64,000 bases of DNA, from contig NZ_BMEQ01000004.1 of assembly GCF_014636775.1 (NCBI RefSeq), positions 204,056-268,055 on the forward strand, in the 5' to 3' direction. The translations under genes were made by a program, and so were the position numbers. This DNA is from Kocuria dechangensis. Its GTDB lineage: Bacteria; Actinomycetota; Actinomycetes; Actinomycetales; Micrococcaceae. Every line of letters starts with the position of its first letter. Position 1 is the first letter of the stretch. This document shows positions 8,646 to 19,687 of this stretch, piece after piece. The notes below the pieces were generated by a model that had not been told where the DNA came from, ran no database searches, and was given only the letters and a program-made list of their open reading frames with translations.

Positions 8646-9892
8646 GCCGGCTCCCCGTCCGCGTGCTCCGCGGGGCGCTGCCCGCCCTCCCCCGGGCCGT
8701 CCACGTAGAGGCGGGGAACCCGCGGGGAGACCCGGGTGACGATCTCGTAGTTGATGGTGCCGGCGGCGTCGGCCCACTCGGTCGCGGACGGGTTCTGCCC
8801 CGCCCCGAACAGGACGGCCTCCGCGCCGAGCAGCCCGTGCTCGGGCGCGGACAGGCCCGGCGCGCCCAGGTCCACGACGATCTGGTCCATCGCGACCCGG
8901 CCGACCTCGGGGTAGGTCCTGCCGTTGATCCGCACCGGCCCGCCGGTGCCGACCCGCGGCACGCCGTCCGCGTAGCCCAGGGGCACGAGGGCCAGGGTGG
9001 TGGGCCGGTCGGTGACGTAGTTCAGCCCGTAGGACACGCCCTGCCCGGCGGGCACCTCCTTGACCGCGTTGACGGTGGTGCGCAGCGTCATCGCCGGGAC
9101 CAGGTCGAGGTCCTCGGGGGTGCGGTCCGGGAACGGCGAGAGGCCGTAGAGGGAGACGCCCACCCGCACCATGTCCAGGACCATCTCGTCCGGGCGCTCG
9201 CGGCCCGCGGCGGAGAGCAGCCCGGGCGAGTTCGCCGCGTGCCGGAGGGCGGGGCGCAGCCCGGCGGCCCGGGCTGCGTCCACGGCGGCGCGCAGGCGGG
9301 CGAGCTGCTCGCCCGTCTCGGGCCGGGCCGGGTCGTCGGCCACGGCCAGGTGCGTGAAGATCCCGACCACGCGCACCAGCCCCGCGGCCTCCGCCTCCGC
9401 GGCCGCGGCGACGAGCCGCGGCCACTGCTGCTCCGTGGCGCCGTTGCGGCCCAGGCCCGTGTCGATCTTGAGGTGGACCCGCGCGGTGACGCCGAGCGCG
9501 CGGGCGGCCTCGGCGACGGGGGTCAGCTCCCAGCCGCTCACCCCGATCTCCACGTCCTGCGCCAGCGCCGCGCGGAAGTCGGTGTCCACGGTGTGCAGCC
9601 AGGCGAGGACCGGCGCGGTGATGCCGGCCGCCCGCAGCTCCAGGGCCTCGCCCACGTGGGCGACGCCCAGCGCGTCGGCACCGGCCTCCAGCACGGCGCG
9701 GGCGACGGGCACGGCCCCGTGGCCGTAGGCGTCGGCCTTGACCACGGCCATCAGGCGGGCGGGGGCGGCCAGGCCGCGCAGCCGGCGCACGTTGTGGCGG
9801 ACCGCTGCGAGGTCGACGACGGCGCTGCGCTCGGCGGGAGGGGCGAAGGCCGCGGCGGGTGCGGGGGACAGTACGGGTTCGGCACGGTTCAC
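8642..9892 (-). CDS. alr: Alanine racemase
   Basis: A 416-residue PLP enzyme interconverting L- and D-alanine for peptidoglycan. The PLP-lysine lies in VVKADAYGHGAVPVA (about residues 48-62), and the second-domain region SYGLNYVTDRPTTLALVPLGY contains the other conserved catalytic part. Length is slightly above the 370-390 typical, because of an N-terminal extension. GTG at 9892 is six nt after a GACAAT box and directly follows a run of six G that might also serve as a ribosome-binding site. It heads the alr-tsaE-tsaB-rimI-tsaD array, diverging from mshA. Confidence 0.96.
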   Translation of the reverse strand: MNRAEPVLSPAPAAAFAPPAERSAVVDLAAVRHNVRRLRGLAAPARLMAVVKADAYGHGAVPVARAVLEAGADALGVAHVGEALELRAAGITAPVLAWLHTVDTDFRAALAQDVEIGVSGWELTPVAEAARALGVTARVHLKIDTGLGRNGATEQQWPRLVAAAAEAEAAGLVRVVGIFTHLAVADDPARPETGEQLARLRAAVDAARAAGLRPALRHAANSPGLLSAAGRERPDEMVLDMVRVGVSLYGLSPFPDRTPEDLDLVPAMTLRTTVNAVKEVPAGQGVSYGLNYVTDRPTTLALVPLGYADGVPRVGTGGPVRINGRTYPEVGRVAMDQIVVDLGAPGLSAPEHGLLGAEAVLFGAGQNPSATEWADAAGTINYEIVTRVSPRVPRLYVDGPGEGGQRPAEHADGEPA

Positions 9893-9898
9893 CCCCCT

Positions 9899-9904
9899 AT
9901 TGTC
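9899..9904 (-). promoter_or_regulatory. alr: Possible -10 box of alr
   Basis: GACAAT on the minus strand ends six nt before the alr GTG, the same geometry as the leaderless promoters elsewhere in the window. The first base departs from TANNNT, and the intervening AGGGGG could be a weak ribosome-binding site, so this is a tentative call. Confidence 0.35.
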
Positions 9905-9960
9905 GCACCGGCCGGCCCGGGGCCGTGCTCGCCCCGGGTGCCCGGCCGCGGCCCGGCGGC

Positions 9961-9966
9961 TACAGT
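9961..9966 (+). promoter_or_regulatory. mshA: -10 box of a leaderless mshA promoter
   Basis: TACAGT ends six nt before the GTG start of mshA (9973) and no Shine-Dalgarno lies between. Transcription is therefore predicted to start at the start codon. No clear -35 was seen. Confidence 0.6.
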
Positions 9967-9972
9967 TGAGCC

Positions 9973-11283
9973 GTGCCCGATGCCGCCCTCCACGTCCTCC
10001 TCGTCAGCCTGCACACCTCGCCCCTCGAACAACCGGGGTCCGGGGACGCGGGCGGCATGAACGTCTACGTGCGCCACCTCGCCGCGGGCCTCGCCGACGC
10101 GGGGCACACCGTGGACATGGCCGTCCTCGACCGTTCCCCGGACGCCCCCGGCGCGGAGGGGCTGCGCGCCGAGTCCGTCGGCCCGGGGATGCGGCTGCTC
10201 ACCGTGACCCTGCCGGGCGCGGCCGGGGCCGCCAAGGAGGACCTGCCCCGCTTCGTCGACCCCTTCGCCGCCGTCCTCGGCGCCGCGCTGGACGCCGAGG
10301 ACCGGCGCCCCGACGCCGTGCACGCCCACTACTGGCTCTCCGGGGCGGCGGGCCGCGTCCTCGCGGACGAGTGGGGCGTGCCCCTCGTCCTGAGCCTGCA
10401 CACCACGGCCCGGGCGAAGAACCTGCGGGCCGCCCTGGGCGAGGGTCTCGAGCCGGAGGAGCGCGCCGCGGCCGAGGAGGCGCTCGTCGCCCGCGCCGAG
10501 GCGACGGTCGTCAACACCGGGGCCGAGGCCCACCAGATGCTCGAGCTCTACGACGCGGACCCCGCGCGCCTGGCGGTGATCGCCCCCGGCGTGGACCTGG
10601 GCGTCTTCCACCCGGCGGGGCCCGCGAACTCCCCCGCGGCTTCTCCCGGCGTCTCCCCCGGGGCCGGCGACGGCCCGGGCACCGCGGCCCGGCCGCTGCG
10701 GCTGCTGTTCGCCGGGCGGCTCCAGGCCCTGAAGGGCCCGCAGGTGCTCGTCGAGGCACTCGCCCGCATCCGCGAGCTCGCCCCCGACCTCGTGGTGGAG
10801 CTGGAGATCACCGGGGTGGGCGCGCCCTCGTTCATCGGGGCGCTGCGGGCGCGGGTCCGGGAGCTGGGGCTCGGGGACTCCGTGGTGTTCTCGCCGGCGC
10901 TGCCGGCGCAGGAGCTCGCCGCGCGGATGCGCCGGGCCGACGCCGTCGTCGTCCCCTCCTCCTCCGAGACCTTCGGGCTCGTGGCGCTCGAGGCCCAGGC
11001 CTGCGGGACGCCCGTGCTCGCCACGGACGTCGACGGCCTGCGCACCGCCGTCCTGCACGGGGCCACCGGCCGGCTCGTCCGGGACCGCGCCCCCGGCACG
11101 TGGGCGCGCGCCGTCGTGGACCTCGCCCGTGACCCGGAGGCCCTCCGGCGCCTGGGCGCGGCCGCCGCGCGCCGGGCGCGGGAGTACTCCTGGGAGCGCA
11201 CGGCCCGCGCCACCGTGGACGCCTACGGGCGGGCGGGGGTACGCGACGGTAGCCGCCGGCAGCTGAATACACTCGAACGGTGA
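9973..11283 (+). CDS. mshA: D-inositol-3-phosphate glycosyltransferase MshA
   Basis: A 436-residue GT-B glycosyltransferase (GT4) that joins GlcNAc from UDP-GlcNAc to 1L-myo-inositol-1-phosphate, the first step of mycothiol synthesis. The N-terminal hallmark GSGDAGGMNVYVRHL (about residues 22-36) is diagnostic for MshA, and ETFGLVALEAQACG (about 332-345) is the nucleotide-sugar E-x7-E motif. A Pro/Gly/Ala-rich insert lies near residues 217-238. The start is GTG with a leaderless promoter. The stop overlaps the next gene as GTGA. ino1, which makes its inositol-phosphate acceptor, faces it about 1 kb away. Confidence 0.96.
   Translation: MPDAALHVLLVSLHTSPLEQPGSGDAGGMNVYVRHLAAGLADAGHTVDMAVLDRSPDAPGAEGLRAESVGPGMRLLTVTLPGAAGAAKEDLPRFVDPFAAVLGAALDAEDRRPDAVHAHYWLSGAAGRVLADEWGVPLVLSLHTTARAKNLRAALGEGLEPEERAAAEEALVARAEATVVNTGAEAHQMLELYDADPARLAVIAPGVDLGVFHPAGPANSPAASPGVSPGAGDGPGTAARPLRLLFAGRLQALKGPQVLVEALARIRELAPDLVVELEITGVGAPSFIGALRARVRELGLGDSVVFSPALPAQELAARMRRADAVVVPSSSETFGLVALEAQACGTPVLATDVDGLRTAVLHGATGRLVRDRAPGTWARAVVDLARDPEALRRLGAAAARRAREYSWERTARATVDAYGRAGVRDGSRRQLNTLER
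11268..11273 (+). promoter_or_regulatory. -10 box for the phosphatase-like gene, inside the end of mshA
   Basis: TACACT ends six nt before the GTG at 11280 while lying within the last codons of mshA. The downstream gene can therefore be expressed both by coupling to mshA (GTGA overlap) and from its own leaderless transcript. Confidence 0.5.
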
Positions 11284-12068
11284 CGAATCCTCCCCTTCCC
11301 CCCGAAGACCTCGCACGCCACCTCGACCTGCACCGCATCACCGGGAACGTCGCGACCCCCCGGGAGGCGAACCTGCGCAACATCCAGGGTTTCCTGGACG
11401 GCGACGAGCACCAGCACATGGGCGTGGTGCGCACCCGCGAGTGGACCTACGACGATGTGTTCGCCCTGATGCGCGATCGCGTCGGCATCTCCCCCGACCC
11501 CGAGCACCGGCAGGGCCAGGACACGATCGGCGCCCACCTGACCCTCGCGGCGCTGGAGCGCTACGCGCGGGTGTTCGGGGAGGTCGTCGCCGCCGGCGGC
11601 CGTCTCCTGTTCGCGACCGGCCACCCCGCGGGGCTGTTCCCCGTCTACGCCCAGTTCGCCCGGGTGGCCCGCCGCGCCGGCGCGCACGTGGTCCAGGTCC
11701 CGGACGGCTTCGCGTTCGAGGACGGCGACGTCCGTCAGATCGAGCACGTCGTGATGGTGGAGCAGTACGGCGGGCTGCGCCACACGCACTATCCCACCCC
11801 CATGGCCCTCACCCTGCAGAGGCTGCGCCGGGACGGGCAGAACCCGCCGGACCTCGTGGTCGCCGACCACGGCCTCGCCGGCGCCGCCGGCTCGCGCGGG
11901 CTGCGCACCATCGCGTTCGCCGACTGCAACGACCCGGGGGTGTTCGTGGCCGAGGCCCAGGGCCAGGTGGAGGTCGCCGTGCCGCTGGACGACAACCTCC
12001 CCCCGCGCGTCTACGACCCCCTCACGGCGTTCGTGCTGCACCGGGCGGGCCTGGAGGAGTTCGTCTAG
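11280..12068 (+). CDS. Phosphatase-like conserved actinobacterial protein, candidate mycothiol-pathway phosphatase
   Basis: A 262-residue soluble protein. I recognise it only as the conserved family annotated generically as phosphatase in actinobacteria. Conserved-looking blocks are LLFATGHPAGLFPVYAQFA (about residues 104-122), VVADHGLAGAAGSRGLRTIA (about 197-216) and FADCNDPGVF, with many Asp and His residues able to bind metal. No signal peptide or membrane segment is seen. It overlaps mshA by GTGA and faces ino1 across a shared terminator. MshA yields GlcNAc-Ins-phosphate, and the enzyme removing the phosphate (called MshA2) has, to my knowledge, not been assigned a gene. Context makes this a candidate; catalytic activity is unproven. 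Confidence 0.6.
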   Translation: MTNPPLPPEDLARHLDLHRITGNVATPREANLRNIQGFLDGDEHQHMGVVRTREWTYDDVFALMRDRVGISPDPEHRQGQDTIGAHLTLAALERYARVFGEVVAAGGRLLFATGHPAGLFPVYAQFARVARRAGAHVVQVPDGFAFEDGDVRQIEHVVMVEQYGGLRHTHYPTPMALTLQRLRRDGQNPPDLVVADHGLAGAAGSRGLRTIAFADCNDPGVFVAEAQGQVEVAVPLDDNLPPRVYDPLTAFVLHRAGLEEFV

Positions 12069-12161
12069 ACGACCGGTGCGCCGGGGTTCAGCGGTCGTCG
12101 GCCGGAGGACCTGCCGGCAGCGCCGGGCCGCATGGACTCGGGCCCCGTGACGGTGCGCCTG

Positions 12162-12219
12162 CCCCGGACAGCAGAGGACCCCCGCACCGTGGGGTGCGGG
12201 GGTCCTCTGCTGTCCGGGG
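12162..12219. terminator. Bidirectional terminator, perfect 27-bp stem
   Basis: A perfect inverted repeat pairs 12162-12188 with 12193-12219 around a 4-nt loop. It lies between the convergent phosphatase-like gene (ends 12068) and ino1 (ends 12225), so it should stop transcription from both sides. No long T-run flanks it. Confidence 0.85.
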
Positions 12220-12224
12220 TGTGC

Positions 12225-13310
12225 TCAGCGCTCGAGCTCCCCGCGGATGAACGCCTCGAGGTTGGCCCGGGCGGTCTCGTCGGCCTGCTGCTGGGGCGGG
12301 GACTTCATGAAGTACGCCGAGGCGGAGGTCAGGGGCCCGCCGATGCCGCGGTCCAGGCCGATCTTGGCGGCGCGGATCGCGTCGATGATCACCCCGGCCG
12401 AGTTGGGGGAGTCCCAGACCTCCAGCTTGTACTCCAGGGAGATCGGGGCGTTGCCGAAGCCGTGGCCCTCGAGACGGACGAAGGCGAACTTCCGGTCGTC
12501 GAGCCACTCGACGTAGTCGGAGGGGCCGATGTGCACGTCCCGGGTGCCGAACTCGCGGGCCACGTTGGAGGTCACGGCCTGCGTCTTGGAGATCTTCTTG
12601 GACTCGAGGCGGGAGCGCTCGAGCATGTTCATGAAGTCCATGTTCCCGCCCACGTTGAGCTGGTAGGTGCGGTCCAGCACGTACCCGCGGTCCTCCAGCA
12701 GCTTCGCCAGCACCCGGTGGGTGATCGTGGCCCCCACCTGGGACTTGATGTCGTCGCCGACGATCGGCACGCCGGCGGCAGTGAACTTCTCCGCCCACTC
12801 CGGGGTCCCCGCGATGAACACGGGCAGGGCGTTGACGAACGCCACCCCGGCGTCGATCGCGGCCTGGGCGTAGAAGCGGTCGGCCTCCTCGGAGCCCACG
12901 GGCAGGTAGGACACCAGCACGTCGACGTCGGCGTCCTTGAGGGCCTGCACGACGTCCACCGCCTCGGCGGTGGACTCCTCGACCATCTCGCGGTAGTAGG
13001 CCCCCAGACCGTCCAGGGTGGGCCCGCGCTTCACCGTCACGCCGGTGTGCGGGACCTCCGCGAAGGTCATCGTGTTGTTCTTCGAGGAGTGGATGGCCTC
13101 GGACAGGTCCAGGCCGACCTTCGCGGCGTCGACGTCGAACGCCGCCACGAACGCCACGTCGTTGACGTGGTAGTTGCCGAACTGGACGTGCATCAGCCCC
13201 GGGACGGACTGGGCGGGATCGGCCGCGGCGTAGAAGTGGACGCCCTGGACGAGGGACGAGGCGCAGTTGCCGACGCCCGCGATGGCCACACGGATCGGGT
13301 GGTGGGACAC
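12225..13310 (-). CDS. ino1: Inositol-3-phosphate synthase (actinobacterial type)
   Basis: A 361-residue NAD-dependent synthase converting glucose-6-phosphate to inositol-3-phosphate, precursor of mycothiol and phosphatidylinositol. The N-terminal [16 protein letters not shown] is the NAD-binding Rossmann loop, and [12 protein letters not shown] and SKTQAV (about residues 230-255) are conserved active-site regions. The size matches the short actinobacterial form. The GTG start at 13310 is preceded by AAGGAGAACC, which fits well. The gene converges on mshA and the phosphatase-like gene; the three together define a mycothiol-precursor locus. Confidence 0.95.
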   Translation of the reverse strand: MSHHPIRVAIAGVGNCASSLVQGVHFYAAADPAQSVPGLMHVQFGNYHVNDVAFVAAFDVDAAKVGLDLSEAIHSSKNNTMTFAEVPHTGVTVKRGPTLDGLGAYYREMVEESTAEAVDVVQALKDADVDVLVSYLPVGSEEADRFYAQAAIDAGVAFVNALPVFIAGTPEWAEKFTAAGVPIVGDDIKSQVGATITHRVLAKLLEDRGYVLDRTYQLNVGGNMDFMNMLERSRLESKKISKTQAVTSNVAREFGTRDVHIGPSDYVEWLDDRKFAFVRLEGHGFGNAPISLEYKLEVWDSPNSAGVIIDAIRAAKIGLDRGIGGPLTSASAYFMKSPPQQQADETARANLEAFIRGELER

Positions 13311-13411
13311 GGTTCTCCTTTGTCGATGGTCGTCTGCCTCCCGTCCCGGGCGCACGCCAGGGAGACGCCCGTTCCGGCGTCCGGGGAGCAGCAGGGAAGA
13401 CTCAGCGGTCC

Positions 13412-13417
13412 AGTCTA
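13412..13417 (-). promoter_or_regulatory. ino1: Candidate -10 box of ino1
   Basis: TAGACT on the minus strand, about 100 nt upstream of ino1, matches the TANNNT pattern used repeatedly in the window. No good -35 is apparent, so confidence is low. Confidence 0.3.
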
Positions 13418-13506
13418 GACCCGCGGCCGAGACGGCACAGAACCGGCCCCTCACTCAGCGGGGACGGGCCGGGCCCCACCCCGGGGACGGAGCGGCACCC
13501 GCCGGG

Positions 13507-14208
13507 TCACAGGGCGCTGAGCAGCAGGCCCAGCGCCAGCACCAGGAACAGGGCGCCGGAGGCGAGCTCCACCGCGGCGGCGTTGCGGCGGAAGCGGACG
13601 GCGAGCCGCTCGACGGAGCCCATCCACGCCACGGCCGTGAACCATGCCAGGCCCACGGCCACGAGGAGCACGAAGACCAGGACGTTCTCCCACCAGCGGG
13701 CGCCGGCGGGGACCACGTTGGCGAACAGGGCCACGAAGAAGACGATGGCCTTCGCGTTCGAGAGGTTCGTCACGAGGCCGAGCACGAACGCCCGCAGCGG
13801 GGTGGGCGTGCGCCCCGGCGGGGCCGCGGGGAGGGACTCCCCGGACGGTCCCGGGGACGGGGCCCCGCCCGGGTCCGCGGGACCGTCCCCCGCCGGGACG
13901 GCGGCGCGGGCGGCCCGGGCGGCGAGACCGGCCCGGATCCCGCCCACGCCCAGCCAGCCCAGGAACAGGGCCCCGGCCACCTGGATCAGGCCCTGTAGCG
14001 CGTCGGCCCGCCCGATCAGCACGGTCACCCCGGTGAGGGAGAGCGTGATCCACAGGAGGTTGCCGGTCATCACGCCCACCGCCGTGAGCACCCCGGCCAG
14101 GCGGGAGCCCAGCGACGCGTTGCGCAGGATCACCAGGACGTCCGGGCCGGGCGCGACGATCCCGGCGATCCACAGCCCGAGCAGGGCGAGGTACTGCGAG
14201 GCCTCCAT
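13507..14208 (-). CDS. LysE/RhtB family amino-acid exporter
   Basis: A 233-residue integral membrane protein of the LysE superfamily. The N-terminal helix carries the family signature IVAPGPDVLVILRNA (about residues 17-31), and LVTNLSNAKAIVFFVALF (about 145-162) is the second conserved block. A Pro/Gly/Ala-rich cytoplasmic loop of about 40 residues (100-140) is longer than usual. Predicted topology is six helices. The substrate (lysine, homoserine, threonine or another amino acid) cannot be inferred. It follows the aldo/keto reductase by 20 nt and may share its transcript. Confidence 0.88.
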   Translation of the reverse strand: MEASQYLALLGLWIAGIVAPGPDVLVILRNASLGSRLAGVLTAVGVMTGNLLWITLSLTGVTVLIGRADALQGLIQVAGALFLGWLGVGGIRAGLAARAARAAVPAGDGPADPGGAPSPGPSGESLPAAPPGRTPTPLRAFVLGLVTNLSNAKAIVFFVALFANVVPAGARWWENVLVFVLLVAVGLAWFTAVAWMGSVERLAVRFRRNAAAVELASGALFLVLALGLLLSAL

Positions 14209-14228
14209 GGGTCAGCGGCTCCCGGCCG

Positions 14229-15311
14229 TCACGCGTGCTTGGAGTCCTGGGCGCCCGCCCAGATGTTGATGTCCGAGTCGAAGGCCAGCCGGTCGATCTC
14301 CGCCAGCTCCTCGGCCGTGAACTCGAGGTTGCGCACGGCGCCGACGTTGTCCTCGATCTGCTCCGGGGAGGAGGCGCCCACGAGCGCGGTGGTGACCTGC
14401 CCGTCCGCCTGCTCGCGCAGCACCCAGGCGAGCGCCATCTGGGCCAGCGACTGCCCGCGGCCCGCCGCGATCTCGCGCAGGCCCCGGATCCTCCCGAGGG
14501 TGGTCTCCGTCAGCCACTCCGGGTCCAGGGACTTCTCCGCCGCGGCCCGCGAGTCGGCGGGGACGCCGTCGAGGTACCGGTCGGTGAGCATGCCCTGGGC
14601 GAGGGGCGTGAACACGATGGAACCCATCCCGGCCTGCGTGAGGGCGCCGAGCAGGGACGTCCCGCTCTCGGACGGCGCCTCGATCCACCGGTTGAGCATC
14701 GAGTAGGAGGGCTGGTGGATCAGCAGCGGCGTGCCCAGCCCGCGCATGATCTCCTGGGCGCGGAGGGTGAGCTCCGCGTTGTAGGAGGAGACGCCCACGT
14801 AGAGCGCCCGGCCGGACCGGACGATGTGGTCGAGGGCCCGCATGGTCTCCTCGAGCGGGGTCTCGGGGTCCGGGCGGTGGTGGTAGAAGATGTCGACGTA
14901 GTCCAGGCCCGTGCGGCGCAGGGTCTGGTCCAGGGAGGACACCAGGTACTTGCGGGAGCCGCCGAAGCCGTAGGGGCCCGGCCACATGTCCCACCCGGCC
15001 TTCGAGGAGATCACGAGCTCGTCCCGGTAGGGGGCGAGGTCCTGCTCCAGGATCGTGCCGAAGTTCACCTCGGCGGCGCCGGCCGGCGGCCCGTAGTTGT
15101 TGGCGAGGTCGAAGTGCGTCACGCCGAGGTCGAAGGCCTTGCGCAGCGTGGCCCGCTGGGTCTCCAGCGGCTTGTCGTCGCCGAAGTTGTGCCACAGGCC
15201 GAGGGAGATCGCGGGCAGCTTCAGCCCCGACTCCCCCACGCGGCGGAAGGGCATGGTCTCGTAGCGGTCCGCGGCGGGGACGTAGCGGGCGTCGGGTCCG
15301 TAGGTCAGCAC
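14229..15311 (-). CDS. Aldo/keto reductase (L-glyceraldehyde-3-phosphate reductase type)
   Basis: A 360-residue AKR of the YghZ/MgrA-like subgroup. SGLKLPAISLGLWHNFGDD (about residues 31-49) is characteristic of this subgroup. The catalytic Asp and Tyr fall in THFDLANNYGPP, and DIFYHHRPDPETP contains the catalytic His. Family members reduce L-glyceraldehyde-3-phosphate or methylglyoxal with NADPH. The GTG start at 15311 matches the length of homologues, whereas an internal ATG 19 codons later would trim the conserved N-terminal tail. It lies 53 nt after treZ, though no direct role in trehalose synthesis is evident. Confidence 0.9.
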   Translation of the reverse strand: MLTYGPDARYVPAADRYETMPFRRVGESGLKLPAISLGLWHNFGDDKPLETQRATLRKAFDLGVTHFDLANNYGPPAGAAEVNFGTILEQDLAPYRDELVISSKAGWDMWPGPYGFGGSRKYLVSSLDQTLRRTGLDYVDIFYHHRPDPETPLEETMRALDHIVRSGRALYVGVSSYNAELTLRAQEIMRGLGTPLLIHQPSYSMLNRWIEAPSESGTSLLGALTQAGMGSIVFTPLAQGMLTDRYLDGVPADSRAAAEKSLDPEWLTETTLGRIRGLREIAAGRGQSLAQMALAWVLREQADGQVTTALVGASSPEQIEDNVGAVRNLEFTAEELAEIDRLAFDSDINIWAGAQDSKHA

Positions 15312-15364
15312 GGAGGGCCTTTCGTGGTCGGGAGGGGATGGCGGGGCGGGGCGGGCGGGCCGGC

Positions 15365-17239
<1,875 letters not shown>

Positions 17240-17246
17240 GGGGTGC

Positions 17247-19604
17247 TCAGGAGTCCTTCCGGCGCAGCAGCGCCACGGGGTAGTCGGCCAGCAGGTCGGC
17301 CAGCGCCACGGCGCCGGTGTGGGGACGGCGGGTCAGCACGTCCTCCCAGTCGCCCGTGGGCAGGTCGAGGGTCTCGGCGGCGAACCCGCCCGCGGCGGCG
17401 AGGCCCAGGGGCAGGCGGGTGGCCACGGCCACGGCGCCGCCGCGGTCGAACGCGAAGACGTGCTCGGCCAGCGGGCCGGAGGCGGCCAGGGGGGTGTAGC
17501 CGGTGAACAGCCCGGGGTGGTCCCGGCGCAGCCGCAGGGCCCGGCTGGTGAGGAGCAGCTTGGCGGCGGCGTCGGGGCCCACGGCGGGTGTGCCCTGCGC
17601 GGAGCCGGTGACGGAGCTGTCGAGCCGTTGGAGCATCTCCGCCCGCTGCGCGAAGTCGACCGGCCGGCGGTTGTCGGGGTCCACGAGGGATGCGGCCCAC
17701 AGCTCGGAGCCCTGGTAGACGTCGGGCACGCCGGGCATGGTGAGCTGGACGAGCTTGGCGGAGAGCCCGTTGGCCCAGCCCGCGGCGGTGACGTGCTCGG
17801 CGAAGCCCTCGACGACGGCCCGCATCTCGGGGTCGTGCAGCACCAGGTCGACGAACCGGGTCAGGCGCTCCTCGAACCCTGTGTCGCCGTCGACCCACGC
17901 GGTGGAGTTCCCGGCCTCGCGGGCGGCCTTGAGGGCGTAGTCGGTGATCCGGTCCTGCTCGACGGGCCAGGCCCCGACCAGGGCCTGCAGCACGAGGTTG
18001 ACCAGGGGCCCGTCGCCCACGAGGACGCCGGCCCGCTCGGCGAGCCGCTTCACGGTCCCGACCACGCCGGCCCACTGCTCGGCGGCCTCGGCGAGGACCG
18101 TGATCCGGGCCCGCACTGCCTCGGAGCGCTTGGTGTCGTGGGTGGAGAGCGCCGTCATGGCCAGGGGCTCCTCGGCGGCCCGGCGGGCGAGCTCGGCGTG
18201 GGCCTCCGCGGGCGCCACCGCGAAGTGCGACGGGTCGCCGCCGACCTCGGTGAGGGAGGTCAGCCGCGTGAAGCGGTAGAACGCGGTGTCCTCGACGCCC
18301 TTGGCCATGACCATGCCGGAGGTCTGCTGGAAGCGCCGGGCCAGCTCGCCCAGCTCGGCGTCGTCCGCGGCGTCGGCGCCGAGCAGCCGGCCGAGGGTCG
18401 CCAGGGCGCCGGCGAGCTCGGGGCGGCGGGCGCGGGCGGCGTCGAGGGCCGTCCGGAGGTGCTCGGCGCCCTCGGGCAGGTAGCTGCGGTAGACGGGGAA
18501 GTTCGCGAGGACCTCCGCGATGGCGTCCGCGGCCTCCTCGTGGCCGAGCCCGGCGTCGGCGGGCACGGCCCGGGCGAGGCGCAGCACCTCGGCGCGCAGC
18601 GCGCCGTCGGCCATGGCGCGCTTGGTGCCGTGGATCAGCTCGTCCCACTCCACGGGCTCGCCGCCGCGCAGGCGGGCGTCGAGGCTGGTGAGGGCGTACT
18701 CCCCCGCGGGGTCGGTGAGCAGCCGGTCGACCACGCCGAGGGCGTCGTAGCCGGTGGTGCCCTGGGTGGCCCAGTCCCGGGGCAGCCGCTCGCCGGGCTC
18801 GAGGATCTTCTCGACGACGACGTAGGCACCGCCGGTGAGCTCCTTCAGCTGCTCGAGGTACGCCTTGGGGTCCCGCAGCCCGTCCGGGTGGTCGATCCGC
18901 AGGCCGTCGACGAGGCCCTCGTCGATCCACCGCCGGATCTCGGCGTGCGACTCGTCGAAGACCTCGGGGTCCTCGACGCGCACCCCGGCGAGCGTGGCCA
19001 CGGTGAAGAAGCGGCGGTAGTTGAGCTCGGTGTCCCCGCGGCGCCAGTTGATCAGCTCGTAGTGCTGCCGGGCGTGGACGTCCTTCGGGTCGTCGCCCTC
19101 CGCCCAGGTGCCCTCGGCCAGGGGGTAGACGTTGTCGTAGTAGCGCAGCGTGCCGTCCTCGACGCGCAGCTGCTCCAGCTCGCCGTCGCCGTCGCCCAGC
19201 ACGGGGATCAGCACCTTGCCGCCGCCGGCCTCCCACTCCACGTCGAACGCCTTCGCGTAGCGGGAGTCCCGGCCCTCGGCCAGCAGGGACCACCACCAGG
19301 GGTTCTGCCGCGGCACGGCCACGCCCTGGTGGTTGGGGACGATGTCGACGAGCACGCCCATCCCCCGCGCGTGCGCGGCGTCCGACAGGGCCTTCAGCCC
19401 GGCGGCGCCCCCGCGGACGGGGTCGATCTCGGCGGGGGACGCGACGTCGTAGCCGTGGTCGGAGCCGTCGACGGCCCGCAGGATCGGGGAGAGGTAGACC
19501 CAGTCGGCGCCGAGGTCGTGGAGGTAGTCCACGAGGCCCGCCGCCCGGTCGAGGGTCAGGTCGGAGGTGATCTGCAGTCGGTAGGTCGAGGTAGGTGTGC
19601 GCAC
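17247..19604 (-). CDS. treY: Maltooligosyl trehalose synthase TreY
   Basis: A 785-residue GH13 isomerase that converts the reducing-end alpha-1,4 bond of maltodextrins into the alpha,alpha-1,1 trehalose bond. It begins with the diagnostic [49 protein letters not shown] (nucleophile Asp, about residue 232) and [14 protein letters not shown] (Glu) are conserved. GTG 19604 is placed six nt after CAGACT, suggesting a possible leaderless start. It is separated from glgX by a strong terminator, so treY-treZ form their own transcription unit. Confidence 0.96.
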   Translation of the reverse strand: MRTPTSTYRLQITSDLTLDRAAGLVDYLHDLGADWVYLSPILRAVDGSDHGYDVASPAEIDPVRGGAAGLKALSDAAHARGMGVLVDIVPNHQGVAVPRQNPWWWSLLAEGRDSRYAKAFDVEWEAGGGKVLIPVLGDGDGELEQLRVEDGTLRYYDNVYPLAEGTWAEGDDPKDVHARQHYELINWRRGDTELNYRRFFTVATLAGVRVEDPEVFDESHAEIRRWIDEGLVDGLRIDHPDGLRDPKAYLEQLKELTGGAYVVVEKILEPGERLPRDWATQGTTGYDALGVVDRLLTDPAGEYALTSLDARLRGGEPVEWDELIHGTKRAMADGALRAEVLRLARAVPADAGLGHEEAADAIAEVLANFPVYRSYLPEGAEHLRTALDAARARRPELAGALATLGRLLGADAADDAELGELARRFQQTSGMVMAKGVEDTAFYRFTRLTSLTEVGGDPSHFAVAPAEAHAELARRAAEEPLAMTALSTHDTKRSEAVRARITVLAEAAEQWAGVVGTVKRLAERAGVLVGDGPLVNLVLQALVGAWPVEQDRITDYALKAAREAGNSTAWVDGDTGFEERLTRFVDLVLHDPEMRAVVEGFAEHVTAAGWANGLSAKLVQLTMPGVPDVYQGSELWAASLVDPDNRRPVDFAQRAEMLQRLDSSVTGSAQGTPAVGPDAAAKLLLTSRALRLRRDHPGLFTGYTPLAASGPLAEHVFAFDRGGAVAVATRLPLGLAAAGGFAAETLDLPTGDWEDVLTRRPHTGAVALADLLADYPVALLRRKDS

Positions 19605-19610
19605 CGGACC

Positions 19611-19616
19611 AGTCTG
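19611..19616 (-). promoter_or_regulatory. treY: Possible -10 box of treY
   Basis: CAGACT on the minus strand ends six nt before the GTG of treY. The first base deviates from TANNNT, so this leaderless-promoter call is tentative. Confidence 0.35.
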
Positions 19617-19633
19617 TCGGGAGGACCCCGAAA

Positions 19634-19681
19634 ACGCCAGCAGGCTGTCGACCCGTGTCCGGGTCGACAGCCTGCTGGCGT
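19634..19681 (-). terminator. Rho-independent terminator after glgX
   Basis: A perfect 22-bp stem (19634-19655 with 19660-19681) with a 4-nt loop begins 7 nt after the glgX stop. On the minus strand it is followed by TTT before GC-rich sequence, a convincing intrinsic terminator separating glgX from treYZ. Confidence 0.9.
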
Positions 19682-19687
19682 GCCGGG

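Noticed and set aside
12162..12219. 27-bp inverted repeat considered as an insertion-sequence end or attachment site
   Set aside because: It lies exactly between convergent stops with a 4-nt loop and no transposase or integrase nearby, so a terminator explains it.
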